Origin: Spirochaeta africana DSM 8902 | GTDB taxonomy: Bacteria > Spirochaetota > Spirochaetia > DSM-27196 > DSM-8902 | DNA: 64,000 nucleotides | Reading direction: 5' to 3' | Assembly: GCF_000242595.2 (NCBI RefSeq) | Contig: NC_017098.1 | Span: forward strand, 1,550,001 to 1,614,000 | Shown: in pieces, positions 1 to 8,172 of the stretch | Layout: every line of letters begins with the position of its first letter | How positions within the stretch are numbered: position 1 is the stretch's first letter | Translations under genes and position numbers: made by a program | Notes under the pieces: generated by a model | Databases searched by the model: none | Seen by the model: the letters and a program-made list of their open reading frames with translations, nothing else | Told to the model about the DNA's origin: nothing

Positions 1-2
1 TA

Positions 3-1385
3 TTTACTTCACGACTGTATGGCTATCGTCAGGATGAATCGCAGACTGTTCATATTGTTGAAGAAGAAGCAAAAGTCATTAGATATATTTTTAATTGTTA
101 CGATCGTGGGGAATCAATTTACAAAATAACTAATGATATGAATAGCTATGGTTGGAGAACAAGAACTGGTAAAGAGTTTCATGCCTCTACAGTTCGTAGA
201 TATATTCTAAAGCCAATTTACATGGGTTATTATAAAGAGAAAGGTTCTGGAGGACAAAGAGGGCAAGACTCTGCTCCGTATGAGTTTGATAACTTGGTGA
301 AATCAAAAAAATACCCGCCTATTGTAGATGAAGACTTATGGTATAGAGTATTCGACTCATACAGAGGTGTGAAACGTAAGCATGCTGTTCAGTTACAATA
401 TCGGTACAGTGGTTACACATTAACAGGACTATTAAAGTGTTTTTACTGTTTCAAACTTGGTAAAGCTACAACCTATGTTCATAATATTAGTACAGTTAGT
501 AAAAAACAAGATAAATTGTATGCGAATTATGTCAACCGAACTCATTTGAAGAGTTGTGGTCAGAAATATCACACGTTTCGTGAGATAATATTAGAAGATT
601 TGTTTGAGTTTTGCTTTTATCTTGTTTTTGCTAATTATCGAGAGATAGAACAAATAGCTGAAGAGCATATCAGAAAAATACAGAATGCTATCGGTGATCT
701 AAATAAACAAAAAAATGAAATAGAATCAGATATAAAAAATTTAAAAAAAGACAAGCAAAAACTGATACAGCTCTATTTGAATTTAAATAATGATTCTGAT
801 GTGCAAAATCAAATAGAATCAGTGAATCAAGAAATAAAATCTTTACAGCAAAGCAAGAGTTTGGTTGAGAGTAAAATTACAATGGCCAGTTCTGCCTATG
901 AATCTGTTGGCGAATCATACCAATTCGAAAAATTGAATGATTTTGTTTTACTGCGTGATATTCCATATGACTATGATCCAAATGTCGAACAAGAAAATAT
1001 AGCAGTTCATAAAAAAAAGAAGCGAGACATATACAGGGAATTGATCCAGAATGCGTGGGTGTATAACGAGAAAATTGTAATACGTTATACAAATACCAAA
1101 ACTTTTATAATACAACTTGAGCGTAACCGTGGTCGTGTAGTGCAGACTGAATTTACGATCAAGGTTTGTTTCAATGGAAGATATCAGTATACTGTGAAAT
1201 TTGATCATAAAAATAGAACATTTGAAATTGTCGATGTCGATATGAAAAAAAATGTTGATCTATCACTCAAAGATATTTCACCAGAAAAAGTATATGAAGG
1301 TCATAAACAAACAATAGAGAATGATATTTCAGAAGTATTAGCTTTAGCGAGAGAGATCAAAGCAACAGGAAATCTTGATTATTAA
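3..1385 (+). CDS. Large serine recombinase, C-terminal part (5' end outside window)
   Basis: The reading frame is open from the left edge, so the catalytic N-terminal resolvase domain lies outside the window. The visible part starts with a GYR...EEA.VIRYIF.CYDRGESIYKI stretch, the usual start of the recombinase domain. It continues into a zinc-ribbon-like region (LLKCFYCFKLGK about residues 95-105 counted from the internal Met at 138, and a later SCGQKYH) and then a long Lys/Glu-rich coiled coil (about nt 640-880). This order is typical of large serine integrases from phages and integrative elements, which recombine attP with attB at a short core. Base composition is AT-rich like the rest of the element. 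It is the likely integrase of the element that ends at about 26.45 kb. Confidence 0.88.
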   Translation, partial: FTSRLYGYRQDESQTVHIVEEEAKVIRYIFNCYDRGESIYKITNDMNSYGWRTRTGKEFHASTVRRYILKPIYMGYYKEKGSGGQRGQDSAPYEFDNLVKSKKYPPIVDEDLWYRVFDSYRGVKRKHAVQLQYRYSGYTLTGLLKCFYCFKLGKATTYVHNISTVSKKQDKLYANYVNRTHLKSCGQKYHTFREIILEDLFEFCFYLVFANYREIEQIAEEHIRKIQNAIGDLNKQKNEIESDIKNLKKDKQKLIQLYLNLNNDSDVQNQIESVNQEIKSLQQSKSLVESKITMASSAYESVGESYQFEKLNDFVLLRDIPYDYDPNVEQENIAVHKKKKRDIYRELIQNAWVYNEKIVIRYTNTKTFIIQLERNRGRVVQTEFTIKVCFNGRYQYTVKFDHKNRTFEIVDVDMKKNVDLSLKDISPEKVYEGHKQTIENDISEVLALAREIKATGNLDY

Positions 1386-1389
1386 CTAT

Positions 1390-1572
1390 TCACTCATCGG
1401 CCATACCGTCATCTAACAGCGAAATTTTCAGTTCAATTAAATCGGCGAGTACCTTAGAACAAAGTTCATAAGCAGGATGGTTTTCTTCCAGTGTGTCTCG
1501 TAATCCGTAAATAAAATTCTGCGTGACTCGAACTACATTCAGTCTATCATCAGGCAGTACATCGTCGCTCAT
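1390..1572 (-). CDS. Small acidic hypothetical protein (60 aa)
   Basis: Sixty residues, predicted helical, rich in Leu, Asp and Glu, with no motif I recognise. Its start overlaps the stop of the upstream excisionase-like gene by 4 nt (ATGA type), which supports translational coupling and makes it a genuine two-gene operon. It ends 4 nt from the convergent serine recombinase stop. It could be a recombination directionality partner or a small regulator; there is no direct evidence for either. Confidence 0.6.
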   Translation of the reverse strand: MSDDVLPDDRLNVVRVTQNFIYGLRDTLEENHPAYELCSKVLADLIELKISLLDDGMADE

Positions 1573-1772
1573 TCACTATGCTCTTCGGCTTCTGCTTCTG
1601 CCAGGAAATATTCACGCAAACTCTCCGCTGGTACAAACCATTTTTTACCAAGCTTACGTCCATGCAGTTTACCGTCACGCAGTTTTTCACGAACGGTACC
1701 AATAGCGATATCTAATTTTTGAGCAATTTCTTCAGCGGTATAAACTGTAAGACCTTCGAATTCTGATGGCAT
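1569..1772 (-). CDS. Excisionase-like helix-turn-helix protein (67 aa)
   Basis: The sequence YTAEEIAQKLDIAIGTVREK followed by GRKLGKKWFVP is the winged helix-turn-helix typical of the MerR-like excisionase (HTH_17) family: a short helix-turn-helix, then a wing with a conserved Lys-Trp before the strand. Such proteins bind attachment sites to steer integrases toward excision, or act as small repressors. It sits convergent to the serine recombinase and heads a two-gene operon with the 60-aa protein. The C-terminus is unusually acidic (AEAEAEEHSE). The family call is firm; its role with this recombinase is inferred from position. Confidence 0.78.
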   Translation of the reverse strand: MPSEFEGLTVYTAEEIAQKLDIAIGTVREKLRDGKLHGRKLGKKWFVPAESLREYFLAEAEAEEHSE

Positions 1773-1940
1773 ATTTTTCTGATCACCTTTTGTTGATCTT
1801 ACCTTAGCTCTGAAAATCAGTCAAATAAGCATGTAAAACACGGATAAAGTTCGATAAAAGCTGATTAGCTACTTACGATGTGCAATAGAGTGTGTTAAAG
1901 TGTTTATACGCATTTAATCGTAGGTAAAAGGAGGCGATCA

Positions 1941-2717
1941 ATGTTTACCGTTGTTTTTAGTTCAATAAAAGGCGGAGTCAGTAAAAGCAGTTCGGCGATT
2001 CTGTTATCTAATTTTTTGGCAGCTCTCGGATATCGTATTCTGTGCATCGATGCGGATATCCAGAACAGCCTTTCCTTTTACTATTGCGATAATCCTGATC
2101 TAATGGAGGAAAAGAATCTGGCGTTTGCACTTCATGGCGGTAATATCATTGGCAACATCATAGCATCGAATATAGAAAACATTGATCTGATTCCGTCATC
2201 GTTCAGCCTTGTCGATCTTCGAGCTATAGCGACTAATAAGCTGAAGAACCTGATGACGAAAGCTGAATTGGATTACGACTTCTGCATTATTGATTGTGCT
2301 CCTACATACGATAACATAGTACTGAATGCCTTGAACTGTGCTGATCTTATCATTTCTCCATCACGGCTCAGTCAGTTCGATTTTAAGTCACTGCTATTCC
2401 TGCAAGAGAAGCTATTAACAGAAACGATGAATGATGCTGACTGGCGGATTCTGTTTTCATTCTACCAGGCACCTCGGACAGAAAACCCAGACCTTTTGGC
2501 GAACCAGTACCTTGAGCTCTTCCATTCACAGTTCGACAATATCTTTCCATTTCAAATTCCGCAAAGCACATTGATTCCGAAAATTATTGATGCTGGCGAA
2601 AAGTTGAGTGATGCAAAGAGTAAATCGAAAATCATGGAACCGATAAAAGCATTGGCTGATTATGTAATTCATGCACACGAACAGGAGGCAGAATATGGCA
2701 AAACTCTCGCTGGCTAA
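1941..2717 (+). CDS. ParA-family partition ATPase
   Basis: A 258-aa P-loop ATPase of the ParA/Soj/MinD superfamily. The deviant Walker A box is at residues 10-17 (KGGVSKSS), with Ser where the usual sequence has Gly-Lys-Ser/Thr (KGGVGKST); the signature first Lys is kept. A CIDAD motif follows at about 34-38 and an IIDCAP Walker B at about 115. There is no N-terminal HTH, so it is the short type found on plasmids and integrative elements. A strong Shine-Dalgarno (AAAGGAGG) precedes the ATG. The next gene, parB-like, begins 23 nt before its stop. It probably stabilises the element or an excised circular form by segregating ParB-bound DNA. Confidence 0.9.
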   Translation: MFTVVFSSIKGGVSKSSSAILLSNFLAALGYRILCIDADIQNSLSFYYCDNPDLMEEKNLAFALHGGNIIGNIIASNIENIDLIPSSFSLVDLRAIATNKLKNLMTKAELDYDFCIIDCAPTYDNIVLNALNCADLIISPSRLSQFDFKSLLFLQEKLLTETMNDADWRILFSFYQAPRTENPDLLANQYLELFHSQFDNIFPFQIPQSTLIPKIIDAGEKLSDAKSKSKIMEPIKALADYVIHAHEQEAEYGKTLAG

Positions 2718-3552
2718 CAATCCTAATAAAGCTCAGATGACAAATACAGGCAGTAAGCAGTTCGCCAAAATGAAGATGGTTGATGCTATTGAGACTGCCG
2801 ATTCGTTCAAGACTCTGTTTCCAATTAAGGCTGATCTGCTACACACTATTGTAGAGGATATAAAGGCGAATGGTTTCGATTCTTCTCAGCCGTTGATTAT
2901 CTGGAAAGAACAATGCGTATTACTGGATGGACATACAAGGTTAGCCGCAAGTAAGGAAGCTGGTTTGTTGCAAGTGCCAGTAGTGGAGCATAGTTTTGAA
3001 TCGGAAGAAGATGCTTTGCAGTACGCCATCCATTTGCAACGTGATCGGCGGAATTTAACTGACAGCGAACTCTACTTTTATGTGCTGGCAGTTGATTCAA
3101 AAGACAAGCGTGGCGGAGATCGAAAATCAAAAAGTTCAAATGATCTTTTTGATCCTGATGCAGAACAGAAAAAATCCTCTCGTGAAGTAACAGCAGAAAA
3201 GGCAGGAACATCACCAGTAAAAGTTCAAAAAATCAGAGCCATCGATGAGCAAGCTACACCAGAGGTAAAAGAGAAAGTTGCATCCGGGGAACTGTCTATC
3301 AACCAAGCGTACAATGAAGTCAAAAAAGCAAAAGCGAAACCATCTGGACAGGCAAGGAAAGCCAGGCAGAAAAAGGAAACTGTGAAGCCGATACTGTCAC
3401 TGTCTGATACTCTTGCACAATCTATTGAAACCATTCAGCAGAGCAATTACCAGCGGAAGAAAGCACTGGAACAGATTGTCGCTGATTTGAATTACCGTCA
3501 GCACATCACAGAATCTGAAATGCAGAAGCTGCTTGAAATTGTTAGAAAGTAG
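2695..3552 (+). CDS. ParB-like partition protein (ParB/Spo0J N-terminal domain)
   Basis: A 285-aa protein with the ParB N-terminal fold: an ILxxIxxxG-like stretch (LLHTIVEDIKANGFD), PLIIWKEQCVLLDGHTRLAASKEAG (the DGHTR box is the conserved nucleotide-binding motif, about residues 80-90), then VPVVEHSF. The middle contains an HTH-like region (about 160-215) and the C-terminus is a basic linker plus a helix that may dimerise. The start is set at 2695 because AGGAGG lies 7 nt before this ATG; an ATG 24 nt upstream lacks a ribosome binding site. It overlaps parA by 23 nt. One copy of a 36-bp repeat lies 7 nt after its stop and is a candidate centromere. Confidence 0.85.
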   Translation: MAKLSLANNPNKAQMTNTGSKQFAKMKMVDAIETADSFKTLFPIKADLLHTIVEDIKANGFDSSQPLIIWKEQCVLLDGHTRLAASKEAGLLQVPVVEHSFESEEDALQYAIHLQRDRRNLTDSELYFYVLAVDSKDKRGGDRKSKSSNDLFDPDAEQKKSSREVTAEKAGTSPVKVQKIRAIDEQATPEVKEKVASGELSINQAYNEVKKAKAKPSGQARKARQKKETVKPILSLSDTLAQSIETIQQSNYQRKKALEQIVADLNYRQHITESEMQKLLEIVRK

Positions 3553-3559
3553 AAGCACG

Positions 3560-3595
3560 CGACATTTTGTGTCATTGGCCTTGAAGTATGCTGGA
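3560..3595 (+). repeat. Direct repeat copy 1, candidate parS or operator
   Basis: A 36-nt segment starting CGACATTTTGTGTCATTGGC is nearly the same as the segment at 6373-6408. It contains GACA-N5-TGTC, a small inverted repeat. It lies directly after parB and upstream of the small membrane protein gene. The repeat is seen in the sequence; its role as a ParB-binding centromere or an XRE operator is inference. Confidence 0.55.
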
Positions 3596-3602
3596 GGATG
3601 TG

Positions 3603-3905
3603 ATGGAACGATTTTTTGATTTTGCTCCGTGGCTGGCTTTTGGAATAATCATCTGCATATACCTGATCGTGTTGAAATTCCTTTTATTTGATCAAGACAG
3701 CAATATGGTTCATAGGAAATTTAACGTAGTCATCGCTGTGGTCGGAATCTTGTCGATCGATATTTCCGTCATCGTGGCTGTTTTATCCTGTTTAGGTCTG
3801 ATCGGTTTTGTGACACCGGAGCAATCGGTAGCAGTAGGAACAGGAATAGCTGGAATATTTATTTTGCTGGCAGTTGTTGTTAATCGGTGGCCAGTCAAGA
3901 AATGA
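3603..3905 (+). CDS. Small three-helix membrane protein (100 aa)
   Basis: Three hydrophobic segments are visible (about residues 8-27, 42-65 and 74-93), with short polar loops and a basic tail (NRWPVKK). No family is recognised. The ATG at 3603 is preferred because GGAGG lies 5 nt upstream; an earlier in-frame ATG at 3588 precedes that ribosome binding site. It lies between the partition genes and the uncharacterised operon and could be an accessory membrane protein of the element, such as a holin-like or exclusion protein. Nothing in the sequence decides this. Confidence 0.6.
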   Translation: MERFFDFAPWLAFGIIICIYLIVLKFLLFDQDSNMVHRKFNVVIAVVGILSIDISVIVAVLSCLGLIGFVTPEQSVAVGTGIAGIFILLAVVVNRWPVKK

Positions 3906-3975
3906 AGATGGAATGGTATGGCAGATCATTGGTCATGCTTCTCATGTAAAGTAAAACCAAGGAGTAGAATACTTA

Positions 3976-4911
3976 ATGAAAGGTTACCTGAAAGATCGTA
4001 GCGATAAATTACAAGATTTAATTCCGCAAGAGTGTATACCAGTGATGTATCAGCGATTTCAGAATTTTGATCTTGAGTTACTGAATGTTTTCACTACTGT
4101 GCGCTACGGAGATATTTTTCGAAAGACCGGCGATGTATTGCTGTGTCCAATTGGAAAAGGCTTTGCTTTATCGAATCCGTTGTCAATGCGACTGTTGGCA
4201 TGTGAAAAATCAGAATTAAAAAATTGGTTCGAATATGCCTTGAATAACGACGTTGAGTATCGCTCGGAGAATTGCCTGTTTCTGCCACTGCGAAAATTGA
4301 ACTATCGAGCTGTGTTGTTTGTTGCGGTTGATTTTCATACCGATGACAGAGAAGAAATAAATCTGCGAAACATGGTAGAGGCATTTCAATTGGCAGGAAG
4401 GTATAATTGCTGCCGTCTCACACTTCCGGCAAATCCGCTATATGAGCGCCTGACTGAAAAATATCATGATTTTTCGACCTTGGTACAGCTTGCGCATATA
4501 GTGTTCACGCAAGGAGAAAAAATAGACTTTAATCTCGACCTGGTATTGCAGCAGAAAGGCATTTTAAGCGAAATGGATTTTGTACATCATTGGAAATCTA
4601 TTAGCGAGCGTGAGCCATATAGTTTGAAGCTTCAAAAAACAGCATTGTCGAATTGTCGTGCTTCGCGCATGAATCAATTTAGTGGTCAGGTGAAAAAGAG
4701 AATCTACACAATTCTTACTCGTCATAATCCAGATACAAAGCTGGTCATCTCTACGCTTGATAAAATGATTAAGAAGTTAGGAGATTCATATGAGACAGGT
4801 ATTGGCCGTGGTCATATAGGTTATCGAAAAGAACTGAACCTATTGTTGCGTGAATTGCCATGGAATAAGAAGTGTATTGAAACCTGTTTGTTGGAGATAG
4901 AAAATGGATAA
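3976..4911 (+). CDS. Hypothetical protein (311 aa), first gene of three-gene operon
   Basis: A soluble 311-aa protein with no signal peptide or membrane segment. The first half is predicted alpha/beta with an LPLRKLNYRAVLFVAVDF stretch that could be the core strands of a GAF- or PAS-like sensor fold. The second half is helical and basic. I do not recognise the family. AAGGAG precedes the ATG by about 8 nt. The stop overlaps the next gene by 8 nt, and that gene overlaps a third by 4 nt, so the three form one transcript. Composition matches the AT-rich element. Confidence 0.7.
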   Translation: MKGYLKDRSDKLQDLIPQECIPVMYQRFQNFDLELLNVFTTVRYGDIFRKTGDVLLCPIGKGFALSNPLSMRLLACEKSELKNWFEYALNNDVEYRSENCLFLPLRKLNYRAVLFVAVDFHTDDREEINLRNMVEAFQLAGRYNCCRLTLPANPLYERLTEKYHDFSTLVQLAHIVFTQGEKIDFNLDLVLQQKGILSEMDFVHHWKSISEREPYSLKLQKTALSNCRASRMNQFSGQVKKRIYTILTRHNPDTKLVISTLDKMIKKLGDSYETGIGRGHIGYRKELNLLLRELPWNKKCIETCLLEIENG

Positions 4912-5641
4912 GGTTAATGTATTCCGCAAGCCAAAAAAGTATCATGAAAAATTCTTAGATGCAGCACTGGAAGCGATCCAAGAAAAGTATCCTGAAGAGA
5001 TCAATCGATATTTGGTTCATTTTCGACAGGCTGAAGACAATGACCTCGGACTGCTTGTTGATTACTACTCAATGGATGGAAAAATGTATGGTCGATTATG
5101 TGGCGTGATTGATATTCCTCATATTGATCATAGTCAGCAAGAACCTGAAGGAATGATTGACCAGCAGATTCGAAACGCATTTGAATTGAAGATTCCAGAC
5201 AGGGTACTCAAAGAAACTGATCGTGATGGAATGTATGGCCGTGTTACTGATGAAATGACTGGTCTTGATATCCATCTCTATGAAGGCAAAGTTCATGATT
5301 TGAGTGCGGTCGTAATTGAAGATGAGGTGGATGTCACCAAAGATTTCTCCATCGACCTTGTAGACCGTTTCCGTGACATTTTTCCGAATGAACGAGATCC
5401 AGCACGAATAGACCGGATACTCAAGCTGATTGAAAAATTGTGGGAACAAGATGTAGACCAGCGCTTTTTCCAACTGATTTACAACCTTCAGTATCAGTAC
5501 TCGGAACAGCATAAAGGCAAAGGCAAAATAAAAGATTCAGACGATCCAGGTATGATTGGCTTTGATTTATTTACTGTTGAGGATGATGTCTTGATCCATT
5601 TTTTGGAGAATAAGTTGAAAGAGAGTCGTCTTCTGCAATGA
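4904..5641 (+). CDS. Hypothetical protein with DUF1040-like C-terminus (245 aa)
   Basis: The first 160 residues are an unrecognised acidic domain. From about residue 165 the sequence RDPARIDRILKLIEKLWEQ, then FFQLIYNLQYQY and DLFTVEDDVLIHFLE, matches the pattern I know from short DUF1040/YihD-like proteins (RDP.RIDRIL.LL...W...PDLRL.QLI followed by a D.F..EDD.L...L ending). Those usually stand alone; here the module is fused behind a larger domain. It overlaps the upstream gene by 8 nt and the downstream gene by 4 nt. Function unknown. The domain match is from memory and moderate. Confidence 0.68.
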   Translation: MDKVNVFRKPKKYHEKFLDAALEAIQEKYPEEINRYLVHFRQAEDNDLGLLVDYYSMDGKMYGRLCGVIDIPHIDHSQQEPEGMIDQQIRNAFELKIPDRVLKETDRDGMYGRVTDEMTGLDIHLYEGKVHDLSAVVIEDEVDVTKDFSIDLVDRFRDIFPNERDPARIDRILKLIEKLWEQDVDQRFFQLIYNLQYQYSEQHKGKGKIKDSDDPGMIGFDLFTVEDDVLIHFLENKLKESRLLQ

Positions 5642-5925
5642 AATTTGAAGAGCACTGCCAGGAATCAATTGAACTGTTCGGAGCACCATGGCCTGAAGTT
5701 CACAAGTGGTTGGATGAGTTTGCCGGACAGGAACCGTATGGCATGAGACATCGACATTTACGACATCATGAAGAAGGTATAGCGGAAGCTGGCAGGTTGT
5801 TTGGCAAAGATGCAGAAGCAGTAGCACGGCAGCATATCCTCAGTGATTTGAAACTGGAAGGATGGACAGAGAGCGATCCATTTCCGAAGAACAGTGAGCA
5901 TTATCGGAAGATTGGATTGTGGTGA
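5638..5925 (+). CDS. DUF6915-like small protein (95 aa)
   Basis: Contains an FG..W..VHKWLDEFAG opening, then MRHRHLRHHEEGI and an FGKDAEAVARQHILSDL segment. This is the His-rich pattern (HR...HH..GI....FG..A...A..HI..DL..G) I associate with DUF6915, a small family of unknown function common on phages and mobile elements. It starts at the ATG overlapping the upstream stop (ATGA) and is the last gene of the operon. The clustered His residues could bind metal; this is inference. Confidence 0.68.
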   Translation: MKFEEHCQESIELFGAPWPEVHKWLDEFAGQEPYGMRHRHLRHHEEGIAEAGRLFGKDAEAVARQHILSDLKLEGWTESDPFPKNSEHYRKIGLW

Positions 5926-5937
5926 AATGCGATGGTT

Positions 5938-6282
5938 CTACATTTCAGCCTTTATCTCTTCAAGTGTTGGCCGTTCCATAACCGTGCCATTCACATAGAC
6001 GATTGGAAGTCCTACGCCGCCGTCTTCATACCAATCTGAATCATAAACCTTATTCCACATTTCCTGCTGATTCTCTGTGCTTTCGTCGATATCCTTGAAA
6101 GTGTATGAGAGATTTTCCTCATCAAGCACTGATTTCGTAGATCGACAAAATCCACAAGTCTCTCTGCCATATATAATGATTGAATAGCTTGGAGAATCAG
6201 ATTCGCTATCCTCACCAAAGATATCGCAACCAAAGGTGAATAGAACTAAAGCCAGCAATGAACTCAGAACGATTTTTTTCAT
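5938..6282 (-). CDS. Glutaredoxin-like lipoprotein
   Basis: A 114-aa protein with a lipoprotein signal peptide (MKKIVLSSLLALVLFTFGC, lipobox FTFGC with Cys19). After an acidic linker the mature part has a glutaredoxin fold: SIIIYGRETCGFC (CGFC redox pair about residues 42-45), a helix, FKDIDES and the cis-Pro motif GLPIVYVNG, then a short C-terminal helix. Most glutaredoxins are cytoplasmic; a lipid-anchored one would act outside the inner membrane on thiols. It has its own promoter (6304-6332) with a poly-G/C tract just beyond. CGGAG lies 8 nt before the ATG. Confidence 0.82.
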   Translation of the reverse strand: MKKIVLSSLLALVLFTFGCDIFGEDSESDSPSYSIIIYGRETCGFCRSTKSVLDEENLSYTFKDIDESTENQQEMWNKVYDSDWYEDGGVGLPIVYVNGTVMERPTLEEIKAEM

Positions 6283-6303
6283 ATGAATACTCCGTACTAT
6301 CTA

Positions 6304-6332
6304 ATCGTAAGAGCATTTAAAGCTGAATGCAA
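6304..6332 (-). promoter_or_regulatory. Promoter of the glutaredoxin lipoprotein gene
   Basis: On the minus strand TTGCAT (-35, 6327-6332) and TACGAT (-10, 6304-6309) are separated by exactly 17 nt, 22 nt before the start codon. A run of eight C residues (8 G on the plus strand, 6337-6344) lies 4 nt upstream of the -35 box. Confidence 0.55.
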
Positions 6333-6336
6333 TTTA

Positions 6337-6344
6337 GGGGGGGG
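6337..6344. repeat. Homopolymeric G8 tract
   Basis: Eight consecutive G residues inside an otherwise AT-rich intergenic region, immediately upstream of the predicted -35 box of the lipoprotein gene. Such tracts can change length by slippage and alter promoter strength; whether this one varies is unknown. Confidence 0.6.
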
Positions 6345-6372
6345 TGGCCGAATCCAGAAAATTGGTAGGGTA

Positions 6373-6408
6373 CGACATGTTTTGTCATTGGCACTGAGTA
6401 TAGTTGGA
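6373..6408 (+). repeat. Direct repeat copy 2, candidate parS or operator
   Basis: Starts CGACATGTTTTGTCATTGGC and matches the copy at 3560-3595 over about 36 nt with few differences and one shifted base. It again holds GACA-N5-TGTC and is followed by a GGAGG-like string. It lies between the glutaredoxin lipoprotein gene and the 3' end of the XRE regulator gene. Confidence 0.5.
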
Positions 6409-6419
6409 TACTGAGGAGG

Positions 6420-6767
6420 TTATTCTTGAGCTTCTTTCAACTTAGTCTGGATTACATGCGTGATTTCTTCATTGACTGATTTTTTCAGAATTGCAAGGAG
6501 GTCTGCGAGCTCATGGTATCGGTCGAACTTCTGCCAGTTGTCATTCTCAAAAAAGAGTTGGTACGGCTTTAATGCGAGAGCGTCGGCAATTATCTGAAGT
6601 GATCTTGCTGATGGAAACTTTCGACCGATTTCAATTTCCGCGATGTAGGTGGTAGACAAGTTGCATTGGTCAGCCAGTTTTTGCTGCGAAAGTCCGAGTT
6701 TATTTCGAGCGGCTTTCACATTCTTTCCTAAGATTACTGCAACACGAGGAAGGTTGTCATCGGCCAT
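6420..6767 (-). CDS. XRE-family transcriptional regulator (115 aa)
   Basis: An N-terminal Cro/CI-type helix-turn-helix is clear at about residues 12-68: LGKNVKAARNKLGLSQQKLADQ, TTYIAEIEIGRKFPSARSLQIIADAL. The C-terminal 45 residues (LADLLAILKKSVNEEITHVIQTKL) form a helix suitable for dimerisation. Such proteins usually repress genes of the element that carries them. Possible targets are the divergent lipoprotein gene at 6950 and the repeats containing GACA-N5-TGTC. The DNA-binding call is firm; targets are inference. Confidence 0.88.
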   Translation of the reverse strand: MADDNLPRVAVILGKNVKAARNKLGLSQQKLADQCNLSTTYIAEIEIGRKFPSARSLQIIADALALKPYQLFFENDNWQKFDRYHELADLLAILKKSVNEEITHVIQTKLKEAQE

Positions 6768-6949
6768 AAGGCAGTATGGCTAATAGTTTATTTTTCACCA
6801 ATTATCTTACGGCAATGGTAGACGTGTGCTGATAGTGGGTGCATAATGACGATGTCAGAGTATGTTTTATCAATTAACATTAAAATTTACTTTAAAATAT
6901 GTTATATTAAAAAAATACTCTGTACTTAAATTGATATGGAGGCTTTATT

Positions 6950-8038
6950 ATGCGTAAAGTTATGTGGATTATTTTGGCCGTATTCGTCATGTTCGCAGGA
7001 TGTGATTTAGTACAGCCGACCGAAGACACTGGAGACGATTCTGGTTTTGAAGAACCAGCACCGCCTATCGAACCGGAAGAACCAAAAGAAGAAGAACGAA
7101 CACTGGTAATCATTCCGTTCTTTGGACTCATTCAGAATGAGTTCTCAGAGCAAACCGATTCTTTGATTGATGACGCTTATATTCGTATTTACGATACAGA
7201 CAGAAATGTTCTCTATAACTGGGAAGAAACACAAGAACTGCTGTATATTAATGAGTACAACGAAATCATTATTGAAGACCTATTGCTTCCTGAATCGTTC
7301 TTTGCTGAAATTCAAATACCTACCTATTATGCGCCTTTGGTTGAAGGGGTTGATGAACTTAGTGAAGATGTGTTCTGGCTTGATGGTATTTTTTACTTGT
7401 CTCCAGATCATTATGAGAACAACGTTGTCTACATTAACGTGTCTATTAATTCTACTTTAGGTTTTTCACAAGCATTGTACCGAATTTCACGTGAAGATAT
7501 GCGAGAAGAAATCATAGCTGGCGAAGACGGCCAAGTGTATGATGCACTACTGGATGTGTTAGGGACTGGTCGAGGGCATAATCCTTACGCGGAAGTGCCA
7601 CGATTCCGAAATACACCGATGGTTCCACATGAAGACAACGCAGACTTTGATCGACACGGATTAGCCGGAGATATAGCAAAGACGTGGATTGTAACTGCAA
7701 TGGCGCACACAGCCGAAGATGGAGGGTTGCGAAGTAACGAACAACTGATGGCAATCAGGGAGTACATTTTTCAAAACGTAAACGAGTATCCTCCTATGGA
7801 AACTGTCGCTACTTTCTATATTGCTCATGGACTTTTAGATACGGAATGGTTGTATGATGTAATTGAAGAAAAATATGACAGTGTAGGTTATGATGTGCCA
7901 TTCACTTATGAGACTTTCCGACATACTTATTTGAGGATTCCAGACACTTACAGGCATTTTTATAAGATCAATGATGGCTATACTTATGAAGAGCTTGTTG
8001 AAAACTACTCGGGTTTCTATAATGACATAATTAGCTAA
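6950..8038 (+). CDS. Hypothetical lipoprotein (362 aa)
   Basis: A lipoprotein signal peptide (MRKVMWIILAVFVMFAGC, Cys18) is followed by an acidic Pro/Glu linker (EEPAPPIEPEEPKEEE, about 36-50) that would hold the rest away from the membrane. The mature domain is unrecognised: an N-terminal predicted beta region (to about 190) and a helical C-terminal half. GGAGG precedes the ATG by 9 nt. It stands alone between the XRE gene and the restriction cluster and is a cargo gene of the element. A surface or periplasmic role is inferred from the signal only. Confidence 0.75.
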   Translation: MRKVMWIILAVFVMFAGCDLVQPTEDTGDDSGFEEPAPPIEPEEPKEEERTLVIIPFFGLIQNEFSEQTDSLIDDAYIRIYDTDRNVLYNWEETQELLYINEYNEIIIEDLLLPESFFAEIQIPTYYAPLVEGVDELSEDVFWLDGIFYLSPDHYENNVVYINVSINSTLGFSQALYRISREDMREEIIAGEDGQVYDALLDVLGTGRGHNPYAEVPRFRNTPMVPHEDNADFDRHGLAGDIAKTWIVTAMAHTAEDGGLRSNEQLMAIREYIFQNVNEYPPMETVATFYIAHGLLDTEWLYDVIEEKYDSVGYDVPFTYETFRHTYLRIPDTYRHFYKINDGYTYEELVENYSGFYNDIIS

Positions 8039-8172
8039 CAATTTTATTAATTGAAATAAAAATTTAATAATAATTACACAGATGAAAGTGAATCAATATA
8101 TTAAACGATAAATCAATCGTTATATAGTAATTTATATTTCTTTTTTGCGAGCACTATGCATTGGAGGCAGTT

